A stretch of DNA of 41,644 nucleotides from Acidimicrobiia bacterium (GCA_023265025.1 JAHFUP010000041.1:1-41644), one strand, 5' to 3'; shown: positions 10,538 through 18,867, counted from the stretch's first letter. A program made the numbers and translations. Notes: generated by a model from the sequence alone, not told the origin.

Positions 10538-11809
10538 ATGGGGACATCGACGTCGCGCTTCGGGGTGGGCAAGCGGGAGAGCCACGACGCCACCGATTTC
10601 TACCAGCGCTTCCGCCCGCCGGAGATCTCCACCGACGCCGAGGTGGTCGACTTCACCCCCGACCCGCCGCTGATCTGCGGCGACGCCCGGGCCATGGACG
10701 ACCTCAAGCCCGGCTCTGTCGCCCTGGTCGTCACCTCCCCGCCCTACTTCGCCGGAAAGGAGTACGAGGCCGCCCTGGGCGAGGGCCATATCCCGGCCAC
10801 GTACCTCGACTACCTGGCCATGCTCCGCGACGTCTTCGACGAGTGCAGGCGGGTGCTCGAGCCAGGCGGGCGGATCGCGGTCAACGTGGCCAACCTCGGC
10901 CGGCGCCCGTACCGCAGCCTCGCCTCCGACATCGTCCACATCCTCCAGGACGACCTGGGCCTGCTTCTGCGAGGCGAGATCGTGTGGGTCAAGGCCGAGG
11001 GGGCGTCGGGCTCGTGCGCGTGGGGGTCGTTCCGCAAGGCCACCAACCCGGTGCTGCGCGACATCAGCGAGCGGGTGATCGTCGCCAGCAAGGGCCGCTT
11101 CGACAGGGCCCGCGTCGGCGACAGCTCGGTGGCCACCGACGAGTTCATGGACGCCACCCTCGACGTCTGGCGCATGCCCCCGGAGAGCGCCCGCCGGGTG
11201 GGCCACCCCGCCCCGTTCCCCGTCGAACTGCCCCAGCGCCTCATCGAGCTCTACACCTACCGCGGCGACCTCGTCCTCGACCCGTTCCTCGGCGCCGGCT
11301 CCACCGCCGTCGCCGCCGTGCGCACCGGCCGGCGATACTGCGGCTACGACACCGACCCGGCCTACGTCGACCTGGCCCGCCGGCGGGTCGCCGCCGAGCC
11401 GGCGCCGGCGCCGGCACAACCGTTGCCGGCCGCCAAGGACGTGGCCGAGGGGCTGCTCGTCGCCGCCGGATTCACGGTCGTCCAGCGCAAGGTGAAGGTC
11501 CCCAAGCTGGGCCTGACCATGGCGTTCGTCGTCGACAGCCCCGACGGCCGGCGCTGGTGGATCGACGTCTGCGGCGCGATGACCGTCACCAAGGCCGGCC
11601 TGGCCCGCACCGACGAGGTGTGGCAGGCCATCGGCCGGGCGTCGGTCGTGCCCGGCCCGGTCCTGCTCCTCACGTCACACATGCCCAACCCCGCCGGCGC
11701 CAAGGCCCTCCGGGCCGCCGGCCTGGACGCCATCGGGCTCACATCGCCCGACGCACCCGCAGTCCTGCGGCTCTACGCCGCGGGGATGACGCCCAGCCGC
11801 CCGGCCTGA
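10538..11809 (+). CDS. Beta-class DNA methyltransferase with an extra C-terminal domain
   Basis: 423 aa. Catalytic motif IV TSPPY (66-70) precedes the S-adenosylmethionine motif DPFLGAGST (248-256) followed by GRRYCGYDTDPAYV, the order of the beta group (N6-adenine/N4-cytosine methyltransferases, PF01555). After a Pro/Ala linker (~285-298), residues ~300-423 form a separate domain: AEGLLVAAGFTV, a MAFVVDSPDGRRWWIDVCG beta hairpin with Asp343, an RTDEVWQAIGRASVV helix and PVLLLTSHMPNPAG. This looks like a PD-(D/E)XK-fold arrangement, but the (D/E)XK lysine is not evident. No restriction endonuclease or specificity gene is adjacent. It starts 14 bp after the ATPase gene and overlaps the convergent pirin gene by 37 bp. 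Confidence 0.85.
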   Translation: MGTSTSRFGVGKRESHDATDFYQRFRPPEISTDAEVVDFTPDPPLICGDARAMDDLKPGSVALVVTSPPYFAGKEYEAALGEGHIPATYLDYLAMLRDVFDECRRVLEPGGRIAVNVANLGRRPYRSLASDIVHILQDDLGLLLRGEIVWVKAEGASGSCAWGSFRKATNPVLRDISERVIVASKGRFDRARVGDSSVATDEFMDATLDVWRMPPESARRVGHPAPFPVELPQRLIELYTYRGDLVLDPFLGAGSTAVAAVRTGRRYCGYDTDPAYVDLARRRVAAEPAPAPAQPLPAAKDVAEGLLVAAGFTVVQRKVKVPKLGLTMAFVVDSPDGRRWWIDVCGAMTVTKAGLARTDEVWQAIGRASVVPGPVLLLTSHMPNPAGAKALRAAGLDAIGLTSPDAPAVLRLYAAGMTPSRPA

Positions 11810-12705
11810 AAGTCCTCGAAGGCGATGATCAGCTCGGCCTTGGTGTTCATCACGAACGGGCCGTAGTGGGCCACCGGCTCGCCGATCGGGCGGCCGCCCA
11901 TCACGTAGACGTCTAGTCCAGGGGAAGTACCGGCCACCCGGATGGTGTCGCCGGCGCCGAGGACAGCCAACTGGCCGGATCGGATGGGCCGACCCTCGGT
12001 TCCGACCGTGCCGGCGCCGCTCAGCACGTAGACGAGGCCGTTGTAGTCGGCCCGCCACGGCAGGTCGACCTGGGCACCGGGCTGGACCGTGGCGTGGACG
12101 ATCGTGATCGGCGTGTAGGTCGACCCCGGCCCGTGGTGCTCGCCCAGGTCGCCGGCGATGAGGCGGACGAGGGCGCCACCGTCCGGCGACGACAGCAACG
12201 CCACCGAGGAGCCGCGGATGTCCTGGTACCGGGGCTGGATCAGCTTGTCCTTGGCCGGCAGGTTCACCCACAGCTGGAGGCCGTGGAACAGGCCGCCGCT
12301 GGCGACGAGGGCCTCGGGCGGGCGCTCGATGTGGAGGATGCCGCGGCCGGCGGTCATCCACTGGGTGTCGCCGTTGGTGATGACCCCCCCGCCGCCGTTG
12401 GAGTCCTGGTGCTCCACGATGCCGTCGATCATGTACGTGACTGTCTCGAAGCCACGGTGCGGGTGCCACGATGTGCCCCTGGGCTCACCGGGGGCGTAGT
12501 CGACCTCGCCCATCTGGTCCATGTGGATGAACGGGTCGAGGTCGGCCATGGACACGCCGGCGAAGGCCCGGCGGACGGGGAACCCCTCGCCCTCGTAGCC
12601 CGAGGGAGCGGTGGTCACCGAGCGGACGCGCCGCACCGAGCGGGTGGGGTCGGCCGCAGCCAGCTTCGGCAGGGCCAGGACGTTGTCGACGGTGACAGCA
12701 GGCAT
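11773..12705 (-). CDS. Pirin-family bicupin
   Basis: 310 aa from ATG at 12705 with GAGGAG 8 bases upstream; typical pirin length. The metal-binding WHPHRGFETVTYMIDG motif and the EHQDS His are present in the N-terminal cupin, with GRGILHIERP following; the C-terminal cupin has LVYVLSGAGTVG and FVMNTKAEL. Pirins bind Fe or Ni and act as quercetin dioxygenases, redox-sensing co-regulators or metabolic brakes; which applies here is not visible. Its 3' end overlaps the methyltransferase gene by 37 bp in convergent orientation. The region upstream has a CAAGTT/AACTTG dyad. Confidence 0.92.
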   Translation of the reverse strand: MPAVTVDNVLALPKLAAADPTRSVRRVRSVTTAPSGYEGEGFPVRRAFAGVSMADLDPFIHMDQMGEVDYAPGEPRGTSWHPHRGFETVTYMIDGIVEHQDSNGGGGVITNGDTQWMTAGRGILHIERPPEALVASGGLFHGLQLWVNLPAKDKLIQPRYQDIRGSSVALLSSPDGGALVRLIAGDLGEHHGPGSTYTPITIVHATVQPGAQVDLPWRADYNGLVYVLSGAGTVGTEGRPIRSGQLAVLGAGDTIRVAGTSPGLDVYVMGGRPIGEPVAHYGPFVMNTKAELIIAFEDFQAGRLGVIPAA

Positions 12706-12738
12706 CGGGTGCGCTCCTCGGAGAAAGATCGTGTCGTT

Positions 12739-12755
12739 CAAGTTTCAACAACTTG
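12739..12755. promoter_or_regulatory. CAAGTT-N5-AACTTG dyad upstream of pirin
   Basis: A 17-bp inverted repeat with perfect 6-bp arms lies 34 bp upstream of the pirin start and 53 bp upstream of the divergent unknown gene. The flanking TTCAAGTTTCAA also contains two TTCAA repeats. It is AT-richer than its surroundings. Candidate operator, possibly for a MarR-type redox regulator; no such gene is in the window. Confidence 0.45.
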
Positions 12756-12807
12756 CGCCGGCAATGATTCCCCGGATCCGCTAATGCTCTCGTGGCGGTT
12801 GGTCGAT

Positions 12808-13239
12808 ATGTACATCATGCCGACGCAGAGTGTTCGCCTCGAGGACTTGGCCGAGAACCTCACCCGCCGCCTGGGGGTGCCGTTCCGGCCCAACAACAAA
12901 GGTGGCATCTCGTTCCGGGAGCCGCTCCGCCTGACCAGTTGGTCGGTGCCGCTGGTCTTCGACGGCCATGCGGCCTGGGACCACGGGAGCCTGGTGCCGA
13001 CCGACTTCGTCGGCCACGTCCTCTGGGCCGCCCTGCGCTCCACCGCGGGCCGTGACGACCCCCGTCCGTACTGGCACTGCAACCTGTCCGAGTCGGCCGG
13101 CGAGGCCCTCATCGACCACCTCACCGACGAGGACTCGGGCGACGGCTGGGTCATCGGCGACGACGTGCTCCTCGAGAACCCGGCCGCCGTCGAGCCCCCC
13201 AAGCCGAAGATGGGCAAGCGGCGGTCGCACGTCGCCTAG
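12808..13239 (+). CDS. Unknown protein, 143 aa
   Basis: No family recognised. The start is unclear: ATG 12808 has GGCGG upstream, while ATG 12784 and ATG 12817 are also in frame. The protein is soluble with no signal peptide: EDLAENLTRRLGVPFRPN, then a beta-rich middle containing FDGHAAWDHGSLV, a DFVGHVLWAALRSTAGRDD helix and DPRPYWHCNLSES. The last 15 residues are Pro/Lys/Arg-rich (PPKPKMGKRRSHVA) and end exactly at the TAG that begins repeat copy B, so the tail could be a junction product. Codon use is like the host. Confidence 0.6.
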   Translation: MYIMPTQSVRLEDLAENLTRRLGVPFRPNNKGGISFREPLRLTSWSVPLVFDGHAAWDHGSLVPTDFVGHVLWAALRSTAGRDDPRPYWHCNLSESAGEALIDHLTDEDSGDGWVIGDDVLLENPAAVEPPKPKMGKRRSHVA

Positions 13240-13431
13240 TGTCTCGACCTCATTCGTTCGCTTCGCTCACTCCATTCGGTCGAAGTGATCGTGCTCCGGC
13301 GGGCGAGCGGAGCTCGCGCCGCCTCCGCCCTGTCCCTCCCTCGTGTCCGCTGCCGGAGGGGCCGCCTTCGGCGGCGACGGCGGCCACGGACGGGAAACCC
13401 CACGAACGCGGCGAACGTTTGTGGTCAGGGC
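13240..13431. repeat. 192-bp dispersed repeat, copy B (MITE-like)
   Basis: Direct copy of 5843-6034 with two visible substitutions and no gaps. It starts right after the TAG stop of the upstream gene (CTAG 13236-13239) and is followed by ACTAG (CTAG 13433-13436), so it is bracketed by CTAG on both sides like copy A. Left end TGTCTCGACC and right end (inward) TGCCCTGACC are imperfect inverted repeats. Open frames inside it (for example on the minus strand from ~13455) recur in copy A and are not genes. Confidence 0.85.
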
Positions 13432-13432
13432 A

Positions 13433-13513
13433 CTAGGCGCCGTCGGCCGGCGCAAGGTGGTCGTCTACACCTCGGACGCCAGCGGAAGGATCATCAAGAC
13501 TTTCAAGCACTGA
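13433..13513 (+). pseudogene. C-terminal stub of a lost gene
   Basis: Directly after repeat copy B, 26 codons read LGAVGRRKVVVYTSDASG then RIIKTFKH and a TGA, with no start codon available. The beta-strand-like KVVVYTSD and charged tail look like the end of a real small protein whose 5' part is missing or was replaced by the repeat. The frame does not continue that of the upstream gene. Identity unknown. Confidence 0.4.
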
Positions 13514-13515
13514 GC

Positions 13516-13536
13516 CTCGCGCCCTTCGGGCGTGAG
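13516..13536. terminator. Hairpin between convergent transcripts
   Basis: CTCGCGCCC-TTC-GGGCGTGAG, a 9-bp stem with one G-T pair and a 3-base loop. It lies between the stub stop codon and the end of the receiver gene. There is no T-run, as is common for actinobacterial terminators. Confidence 0.5.
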
Positions 13537-13541
13537 TGCAG

Positions 13542-13925
13542 TCAGGCGCCCTTGGGCACCCACTGGTCGAGTGCGTGCTTGAGCTCGGGCACGGTGAACG
13601 GCTTCGTCAGGTAGCCGTCCATGCCCTTGGACAGCGCCGCCTCGCTGTCGCCTTGCATGGCCCGGCCGCTGAGACCGATGATCGGCGTCCGGGCCGCCCC
13701 CGTCTCGGCCTCCCGCCGGCGGATCGTCACGGTGGCCTGGAAGCCGTCCATACGCGGCATCTGGCAGTCCATGATCACCGCGTCGAAGGTCCCGGTGGCC
13801 TCCTGCTCGACCGCCTCCTGGCCGTCGCCGACGCCGACGACGTCGTAGCCGAGGGTCTCGAGGACCCGCTGCGTGGACAGCCGACTCAGCCTCTCGTCCT
13901 CAGCGAGAAGGATTCTCCGACCCAT
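13542..13925 (-). CDS. Single-domain response regulator (receiver only)
   Basis: 127 aa from ATG at 13925 with GGGAG upstream. A complete CheY-like receiver: acidic AEDE near residue 10, phospho-acceptor D53 in MDCQMPRMDG, Ser in the usual Thr/Ser switch position (GLSGRA), Lys in TKPF. No output domain. The phosphorylation-site segment is strikingly like that of the hybrid kinase at 18868-21840 (MDCQMPEMDGFEAT), so the two may be paralogues or work in one relay. A frame extension to 13991 lacks homology. Confidence 0.9.
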   Translation of the reverse strand: MGRRILLAEDERLSRLSTQRVLETLGYDVVGVGDGQEAVEQEATGTFDAVIMDCQMPRMDGFQATVTIRRREAETGAARTPIIGLSGRAMQGDSEAALSKGMDGYLTKPFTVPELKHALDQWVPKGA

Positions 13926-14025
13926 GGTTTCCGCTCCCTCTGCCACAGATTTCGTTCGCCTCAGTGTTGAGACTCGGCGCGAGGGAAGCAAGGTCAGAAC
14001 GCGCTATCCACGTCCGCCGGTGTCT

Positions 14026-15078
14026 CTAGGCGACTGACGATAACCGCTTGCCTACGAAGTCCCACACGGCGGCCGTCGTGTCGAACAACGGAGGCCGGAA
14101 CCACTCGTGGATCCCCCCGGTGATCCGATACCGGACCACGGCGGCCTCAGAGCGGCAGTCGGCCCCCCGCAGCCCGTTGGCCGACGCCGGGCCGGGCGCC
14201 GGCTGGGTGGTTGCGCAGCCCGACTGGGCCCGCCAGAAGGCGAAGACATCCTCGGCGGGGGCGACGAAGCCCCGGCGCTTCGTGCCCCAGTCCGCCACCT
14301 TGCCGCCGGCATAGGGGACGGTGCGGTCCGCCGATCCGGCGACCAGCATGACCGCCACCGGGCGGGCGGGGCGGCACGACTGCTCGAAGCCCTGCCCGGC
14401 GGAACCGGCGATCACGGCCACCGCGGCGACGCGGTCGGCCAGGTCGCACGCCACCCGGCTGGCCATGATGGCGCCGTTGGAGAAGCCGACCACGGCCACG
14501 CGGCGGGCGTCGGCGCCGGTCTTGGCCGACGTCTCCTCGATCAGCCGGCGCAGGAAGCCGGTGTCGTTGACGACCACGCCCGGCACAACAGGGTCGGCGC
14601 CGGGCCGGCCGTCGTTCCAGGCGCCCCCGAAAGCGTCGGGGTAGGCGAACACCAGCCGCTGGGAGGCGGCCAGCGGCTCCAGCCCGGTGGACCGCATCTC
14701 GAGACCCCGCGCCCCCACGCCGTGGAGGACGATGACGATCCCGTTGGGCGCGGCGCCCTCGGGGGACGCCGGGACGACCGTGGTCCACCGCCGGGTCAGT
14801 CCGTCGACCACCACCTCGTGCTCGTGGACGCCGGCGGGCAGGTACGTGGGGACCGTGACGTCGGGCGGCGGCGCGGGCGGCGGGCTCGGGACCTGGGCCT
14901 CGACCGCCGGGGCCGGGGCCGGCGCCGGCGGGGCGACGACCTCCGGCAGCGGCTGGCTACGGGGGACGGCCGGGGCCGGCCTCGGGAGGGTGCCGGTGGT
15001 GGTGATGGCGCAGGCGGCCAGCAACATGGCACCGATCGCGCCGGCGCCCGCCCCAAGAACCCTTCGTCCCCCCAGCAT
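14026..15078 (-). CDS. Exported PHB-depolymerase/LpqC-type esterase lipoprotein
   Basis: 350 aa from ATG at 15078. Signal peptide with lipobox LAAC (MLLAACAI), a ~70-residue Pro/Ala/Val linker, then an alpha/beta hydrolase: oxyanion region IVIVLHGVG, FAYPDAFGGAWNDG, nucleophile elbow GFSNGA, acid in GSADRTVPY and His in GGIHEW. This is the poly(3-hydroxybutyrate) depolymerase / feruloyl esterase / LpqC family, acting on polyester or acetylated polysaccharide outside the membrane. Cys pairs (RVACDL, EQSCRP, SGCATT, GADCRS) suggest disulfides. Divergent from the acyltransferase fusion, with 202 bp between them. Confidence 0.88.
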   Translation of the reverse strand: MLGGRRVLGAGAGAIGAMLLAACAITTTGTLPRPAPAVPRSQPLPEVVAPPAPAPAPAVEAQVPSPPPAPPPDVTVPTYLPAGVHEHEVVVDGLTRRWTTVVPASPEGAAPNGIVIVLHGVGARGLEMRSTGLEPLAASQRLVFAYPDAFGGAWNDGRPGADPVVPGVVVNDTGFLRRLIEETSAKTGADARRVAVVGFSNGAIMASRVACDLADRVAAVAVIAGSAGQGFEQSCRPARPVAVMLVAGSADRTVPYAGGKVADWGTKRRGFVAPAEDVFAFWRAQSGCATTQPAPGPASANGLRGADCRSEAAVVRYRITGGIHEWFRPPLFDTTAAVWDFVGKRLSSVA

Positions 15079-15280
15079 CCCGCCAAGGAAACCACATCTC
15101 GGGGGCCGGGAGCGAAAAAGGGTGCAAAGAGACTTCTGTACCCGGAGCGGAACGAATGCAAACCACGGAGCGGCGGAATTTCCAAAGGTGTGGGCAGGGC
15201 GTCGGCGGCGGGCTACCGTCGAGGCGATCCAACAACGGGCGAGGGAGACGAGGACCCTGTCTCCGACCATCGCTTCGGCG

Positions 15281-17587
15281 GTGCCGGAGTCCGAAGGTCC
15301 GGCGGCGGACCCGGCACCAGCCGACGCGCCGGCCGTCGTGGGGTCGCGTCCCGGCGGCGCCGGCCCGCGTGAGACGTTCCTCGACGTCGTACGGGCCGTC
15401 GCCATCGTCCGGGTCATCGCCTGGCACGCCTTCGGACTGGCCGCCATCACCTACGTGGTGGCCGCCATCCCTGCGATGTTCTTCGTCAGCGGCAGCCTGC
15501 TGGCCCAGTCCTTCGGCCGGCGGGGGACGTGGACTGTGCTGCGCGACCGCTTCCGGCGTCTCCTGGTGCCGCTCTGGGCCTTCGGGCTCGTCGCCTGGGG
15601 CGCCATGGCCGTCGCCGCCTGGCGCACCGGTGACGGCCTCCCCATCCACCGGGCCATCGCGTGGATCTTCCCCCTCACCGATCCCCTGGGCTCGGCGTGG
15701 GAGGGCGGGTGGCTGTCGTCGCACCTGTGGTACCTGCGCACGGTCACCTGGCTGTTCCTGCTGGCCCCGATCCTGCTGCGCGCCGTCCGAGCCCGGCCGC
15801 GGCTCACCGTCGTCGTCCTTGTGGCCGCCGTCCTCGCCCTCGACCTCGCCGGCCGGCACGAGTCGCTGCTGCCGGTGAGCCACCGCGCCCTGTGGGGCGC
15901 CGGCGACGTCGTTTTGTACTCGGTGTTCCTCCTCATGGGTTTCCTGCACCGGGACGGCGGGCTGCGGACGGTGACCCGGCGGGGCTGGCTCGCCCTGGCC
16001 GTCGTGGCCGGCGCCGGCGCCGTGGTGTGGCGGCTGACCCAACCGGTACCGCTCGGCGTCGTCAACAACTCCCATCCCCTGCACCTCCTCGTCGGCACCG
16101 GGTGGCTGGCGGCCGCCCTCGCCGGCCAGCACACGCTGGCTCGGCTCGGCGCCAGCCGGCTGCTCGGGCCGGCGGTCCGGGCCATCGGCCGGCGGGCCCT
16201 CACCATCTACCTGTGGCACACGGCGGCGATCATCGTCGCCCTCAACATCCTGGAGGCCCGGGGCGTCGACGGGCCGGTCGCCCACCCGGTCGGGCTGGTC
16301 GTGCTGACCACGGTGGGCGTGGTCGTCGCCATCCAGCTCTTCGGCTGGGTCGAGGACATCGCCGCCCGCCGCCGGCGGCCGGCGCCGGCCCGGGGCCCGT
16401 GGGCGCCCCGGCCCCTCGCGGTCCTGGGGCGCCCGGCGGTGGCCGTGGGGGCCGCGGTGGCGCTGGCCGCCGTCGCTCTGGTCGGCCCTCGCGTGCGGCC
16501 CGCCGGCGTGTCGGAGGCGGCGGCGGCTACCCGGTCGTCCCGCCGGCCCCCCATCCCATCCGCGCCGCCGCCGGCCCCCACGTTCGAGGAGGCGGCGCCC
16601 GAGGTGCCGCCCGAGCCCCTCACCGAACAGGAGCAGAACCGCCTGGCCGGCCGCCTCGACGGGGTGCTCGACCGCTGGGCGTTCGCGACCGGCATCGAGG
16701 GCGCGCTGGTCGGCGTCGCTGGCCCCAACCTGCGGTGGGGCGGCGCCATCGGCGTCCGGCCCGACACCGGCGCGCCGGTCACCGCCGGCGACCGGATCGA
16801 GCTGGCGTCGCTCACCAAGCTGTTCACCGCCGCCATGGTCCACCGGCTGGCCGACAAGGGGCTGATCGACCTGGAGGCCCCGCTCCCCGAGCTGGCCGCG
16901 CTGCCCGACTTCCCCTACGACCTGGAGATCACGGTCCAGGAGCTGCTGACCCACACGAGCGGCCTGATCAACTACCTCGACACCGACCAGTACGCGGCCG
17001 ACGAGAACTCGATCGACGGCCCCGTCACCGGCGTGATGGCCAGCGTGGCCATGGGCCTGAACGCGCCGCCGGGCGACCAGTACCTCTACTCCAGCACCAA
17101 CTTCCTCGTCCTCGGACTGCTCCTGGAGGACGTCACCGGCCGGTCGCTCACCGACCTCTTCGTCGACGGCTTCTTCCGCCCGCTGGCCATGCACGACACC
17201 ATCCACCTGGCGCCGGAGCCGGCGTGGCCGAGGGGCGGCACCGCGGGCATCGAGACGAGCCTCCCCGACCTCCTGACCGCCGGCGTGGCCATCCTGCGCG
17301 ACCACGTCGGCATGTCGGACGGCGAGTTCGCGGCGATGACCGACATCGACCCCAACTCGGGCTTCGGGCCGGGCACCTTCGGCTTCTGCCCGTGCCGGAC
17401 CGACAACGAGGGCAACCCGCAGTTCTTCGGCATCGGCTACTACGGGGCGACGACCCTCCTGGCCTACTCCTCGTCGCTCGACCTGACCATCGCCGTCGAC
17501 CTGGTCGACTCCCTGGGGCACAACGGGGGCTACGACACGGTGTCCACCCTCTTCGCCATGATCGAGGACGTGGCGCGAGCCTCCTGA
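15281..17587 (+). CDS. Acyltransferase-3 membrane domain fused to an extracytoplasmic serine beta-lactamase-like domain
   Basis: 768 aa from GTG 15281; GTG 15188 and a CTG at 15257 behind GGGAGACGAGG are alternatives, and the frame is open further upstream. Residues ~25-370 form an Acyl_transf_3 domain with about ten membrane segments, beginning ETFLDVVRAVAIVRVIAWHAFG with the catalytic His, and including RRLLVPLWAF and ALTIYLWHTAAI. After a Pro/Ala/Glu linker, residues ~440-768 are a class C-type beta-lactamase/DD-peptidase fold: SLTK (SxxK), YSSTN at the second motif and HNGG at the third (KTG position). It may modify and hydrolyse cell-wall or surface esters. Convergent with the mannosyltransferase gene, 6 bp apart. 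Confidence 0.85.
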   Translation: MPESEGPAADPAPADAPAVVGSRPGGAGPRETFLDVVRAVAIVRVIAWHAFGLAAITYVVAAIPAMFFVSGSLLAQSFGRRGTWTVLRDRFRRLLVPLWAFGLVAWGAMAVAAWRTGDGLPIHRAIAWIFPLTDPLGSAWEGGWLSSHLWYLRTVTWLFLLAPILLRAVRARPRLTVVVLVAAVLALDLAGRHESLLPVSHRALWGAGDVVLYSVFLLMGFLHRDGGLRTVTRRGWLALAVVAGAGAVVWRLTQPVPLGVVNNSHPLHLLVGTGWLAAALAGQHTLARLGASRLLGPAVRAIGRRALTIYLWHTAAIIVALNILEARGVDGPVAHPVGLVVLTTVGVVVAIQLFGWVEDIAARRRRPAPARGPWAPRPLAVLGRPAVAVGAAVALAAVALVGPRVRPAGVSEAAAATRSSRRPPIPSAPPPAPTFEEAAPEVPPEPLTEQEQNRLAGRLDGVLDRWAFATGIEGALVGVAGPNLRWGGAIGVRPDTGAPVTAGDRIELASLTKLFTAAMVHRLADKGLIDLEAPLPELAALPDFPYDLEITVQELLTHTSGLINYLDTDQYAADENSIDGPVTGVMASVAMGLNAPPGDQYLYSSTNFLVLGLLLEDVTGRSLTDLFVDGFFRPLAMHDTIHLAPEPAWPRGGTAGIETSLPDLLTAGVAILRDHVGMSDGEFAAMTDIDPNSGFGPGTFGFCPCRTDNEGNPQFFGIGYYGATTLLAYSSSLDLTIAVDLVDSLGHNGGYDTVSTLFAMIEDVARAS

Positions 17588-17599
17588 GCCCGCTCAGGA
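17584..17599. terminator. Perfect dyad spanning two convergent stop codons
   Basis: CCTGAGC-CC-GCTCAGG contains the TGA of the acyltransferase fusion on one strand and the TGA of the mannosyltransferase on the other. A 7-bp GC-rich stem with a 2-base loop could serve as a compact bidirectional terminator; there is no T-run. Confidence 0.45.
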
Positions 17600-18766
17600 C
17601 AGGTAGAGGCCCCGGCTGTAGGCCGCGGTGAGCACCACGAGGCCCAGGCCGCTGATGCCGTAGACGGCGGCGGCCAACCTCGGCCGCTCGGCCAGCAGCT
17701 CGCCGGCGACGGCGAAGACGGGGAAGGCGGCCAGCAGGTAGCGACCCATCCCGAAGAAGTTCTTGGTGCTCAGCGCCGGCACCAGCACCATGAGGAGGGC
17801 GTAGACGCCGTAGCCGTAGCCGAACCGGCGGAACACCCGGGGAACGAGGGCCAGGGCGCCCAGCGTCAGCACCGGATGGGCCAGGTACGACAGCGACGCC
17901 AGCACGTGGCGGTCGGGCAGCGTCCGCAGGTCCTCAAAGAACCGGAGCTTGAGCCACGTGTGCAGCCCGCTCTGCTGGTCCCAGGCCGACTGGACGGTGA
18001 TGAAGGCGAACGGGTCGCCGAAGCGCCGCCACTGGTAGATGCAGAACGCGGCCAGGCCGAGAGCGGACAGCAGCACGCCGGCGTCCCACCAGGCGGGGCG
18101 CTCCCCCGGGTGCTCCTGCCGGCGCTCGTAGGCCCGCACGGCCAGGGCGACGATCAGGACGACGCCGGTCGGCCGGGCCGCGGTCGCCAGGGCGCCGACC
18201 ATCCCGGCGAGGCACGGGTGGCCGTGCTCGAGGAGGGCGAAGGCGCCGACGATCGTCATCACGAAGAACGCCGTCGGGTAGACCGCTCCGTACAGGAAGA
18301 AGGCGTAGGGGTACAGGAGCATCAGGCCGAGGGCGGCCCAGGCGTTGGTGCGGCCCATCCGTTCGCGCAGCCAGCCGAAGAACAGTCGGGTGGCCGCCGC
18401 CCCCGAGGCCACCGTCACGCCGATGCCGGCGACGTAGGCGTTGCCCACGACGAGGGCCACGGCCCGCATCAGGAGCGGGTAGCTCGGGAAGAAGGCGATG
18501 GTCGACTGGTGGCCCGGGATGTACCCATAGCCGCCATCGGCGATGGCGAAGTACCAGCCTGAGTCCCACTGGGCCCACCCCTGGAGCCACCGCCATCCGT
18601 GGAACGGCGGGATCACCTGGTTGCCCGGGTCCGGCAGCCCGGTCGAGCCGATGGCGGAGACGACGAACAGCACGCCGGCGATGGCCAGGAAAACCAGCAC
18701 CGCCCGGCGTCCGTCCGCGCCGCCGTCGCCGGCGCCTGTTGCTGCGGGCTGCTGCTCGGTGCGCAT
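17594..18766 (-). CDS. PIG-V-like membrane mannosyltransferase
   Basis: 390 aa from ATG at 18766, with a Gly/Ala-rich cytosolic N-terminus and about nine membrane segments. The first extracytoplasmic loop has WAQWDSGWYFAIADGGYGYI followed by AFFPSYPLLMR, the signature of PIG-V/GT-C polyprenyl-phosphate-mannose-dependent transferases; the WD Asp is the expected catalytic residue. GRYLLAAFPVF near the end matches the family's conserved loop. It probably adds mannose to a lipid- or protein-linked glycan outside the membrane. It stands alone on its strand, 101 bp from the hybrid kinase gene. Confidence 0.85.
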   Translation of the reverse strand: MRTEQQPAATGAGDGGADGRRAVLVFLAIAGVLFVVSAIGSTGLPDPGNQVIPPFHGWRWLQGWAQWDSGWYFAIADGGYGYIPGHQSTIAFFPSYPLLMRAVALVVGNAYVAGIGVTVASGAAATRLFFGWLRERMGRTNAWAALGLMLLYPYAFFLYGAVYPTAFFVMTIVGAFALLEHGHPCLAGMVGALATAARPTGVVLIVALAVRAYERRQEHPGERPAWWDAGVLLSALGLAAFCIYQWRRFGDPFAFITVQSAWDQQSGLHTWLKLRFFEDLRTLPDRHVLASLSYLAHPVLTLGALALVPRVFRRFGYGYGVYALLMVLVPALSTKNFFGMGRYLLAAFPVFAVAGELLAERPRLAAAVYGISGLGLVVLTAAYSRGLYLS

Positions 18767-18867
18767 GTCCGGGCCTGACAACGGAGTGACGTGGCGTGCG
18801 CCGCTCGCCCGGAGCGGCGGCCAGAACGCTACAACGTGGGCCGGCCCGACCCCGTCGGGCCGAGCAC

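Noticed and set aside
10538-12705. Restriction-modification or defence island around the methyltransferase
   Set aside because: Neighbours are a transporter and a pirin; no endonuclease, helicase, toxin or specificity subunit is present.
13267-13455. 62-codon minus-strand frame inside repeat copy B, with an equivalent in copy A
   Set aside because: It is duplicated only because the repeat is duplicated; it has no start signal, and its Pro/Arg-rich content is what the repeat's base composition gives.
13190-13513. Reading the unknown gene's MGKRRSHVA tail plus the stub as one DUF2188-like protein interrupted by repeat B
   Set aside because: The frames do not join after removing the repeat, and the match to DUF2188 is too weak to assert.
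14957-17521. Very long open frame on the minus strand opposite the acyltransferase fusion
   Set aside because: Its translation is a Gln/Arg/Gly/Asp-rich shadow typical of antisense frames in GC-rich genes and has no domain; the opposite strand has clear catalytic motifs.
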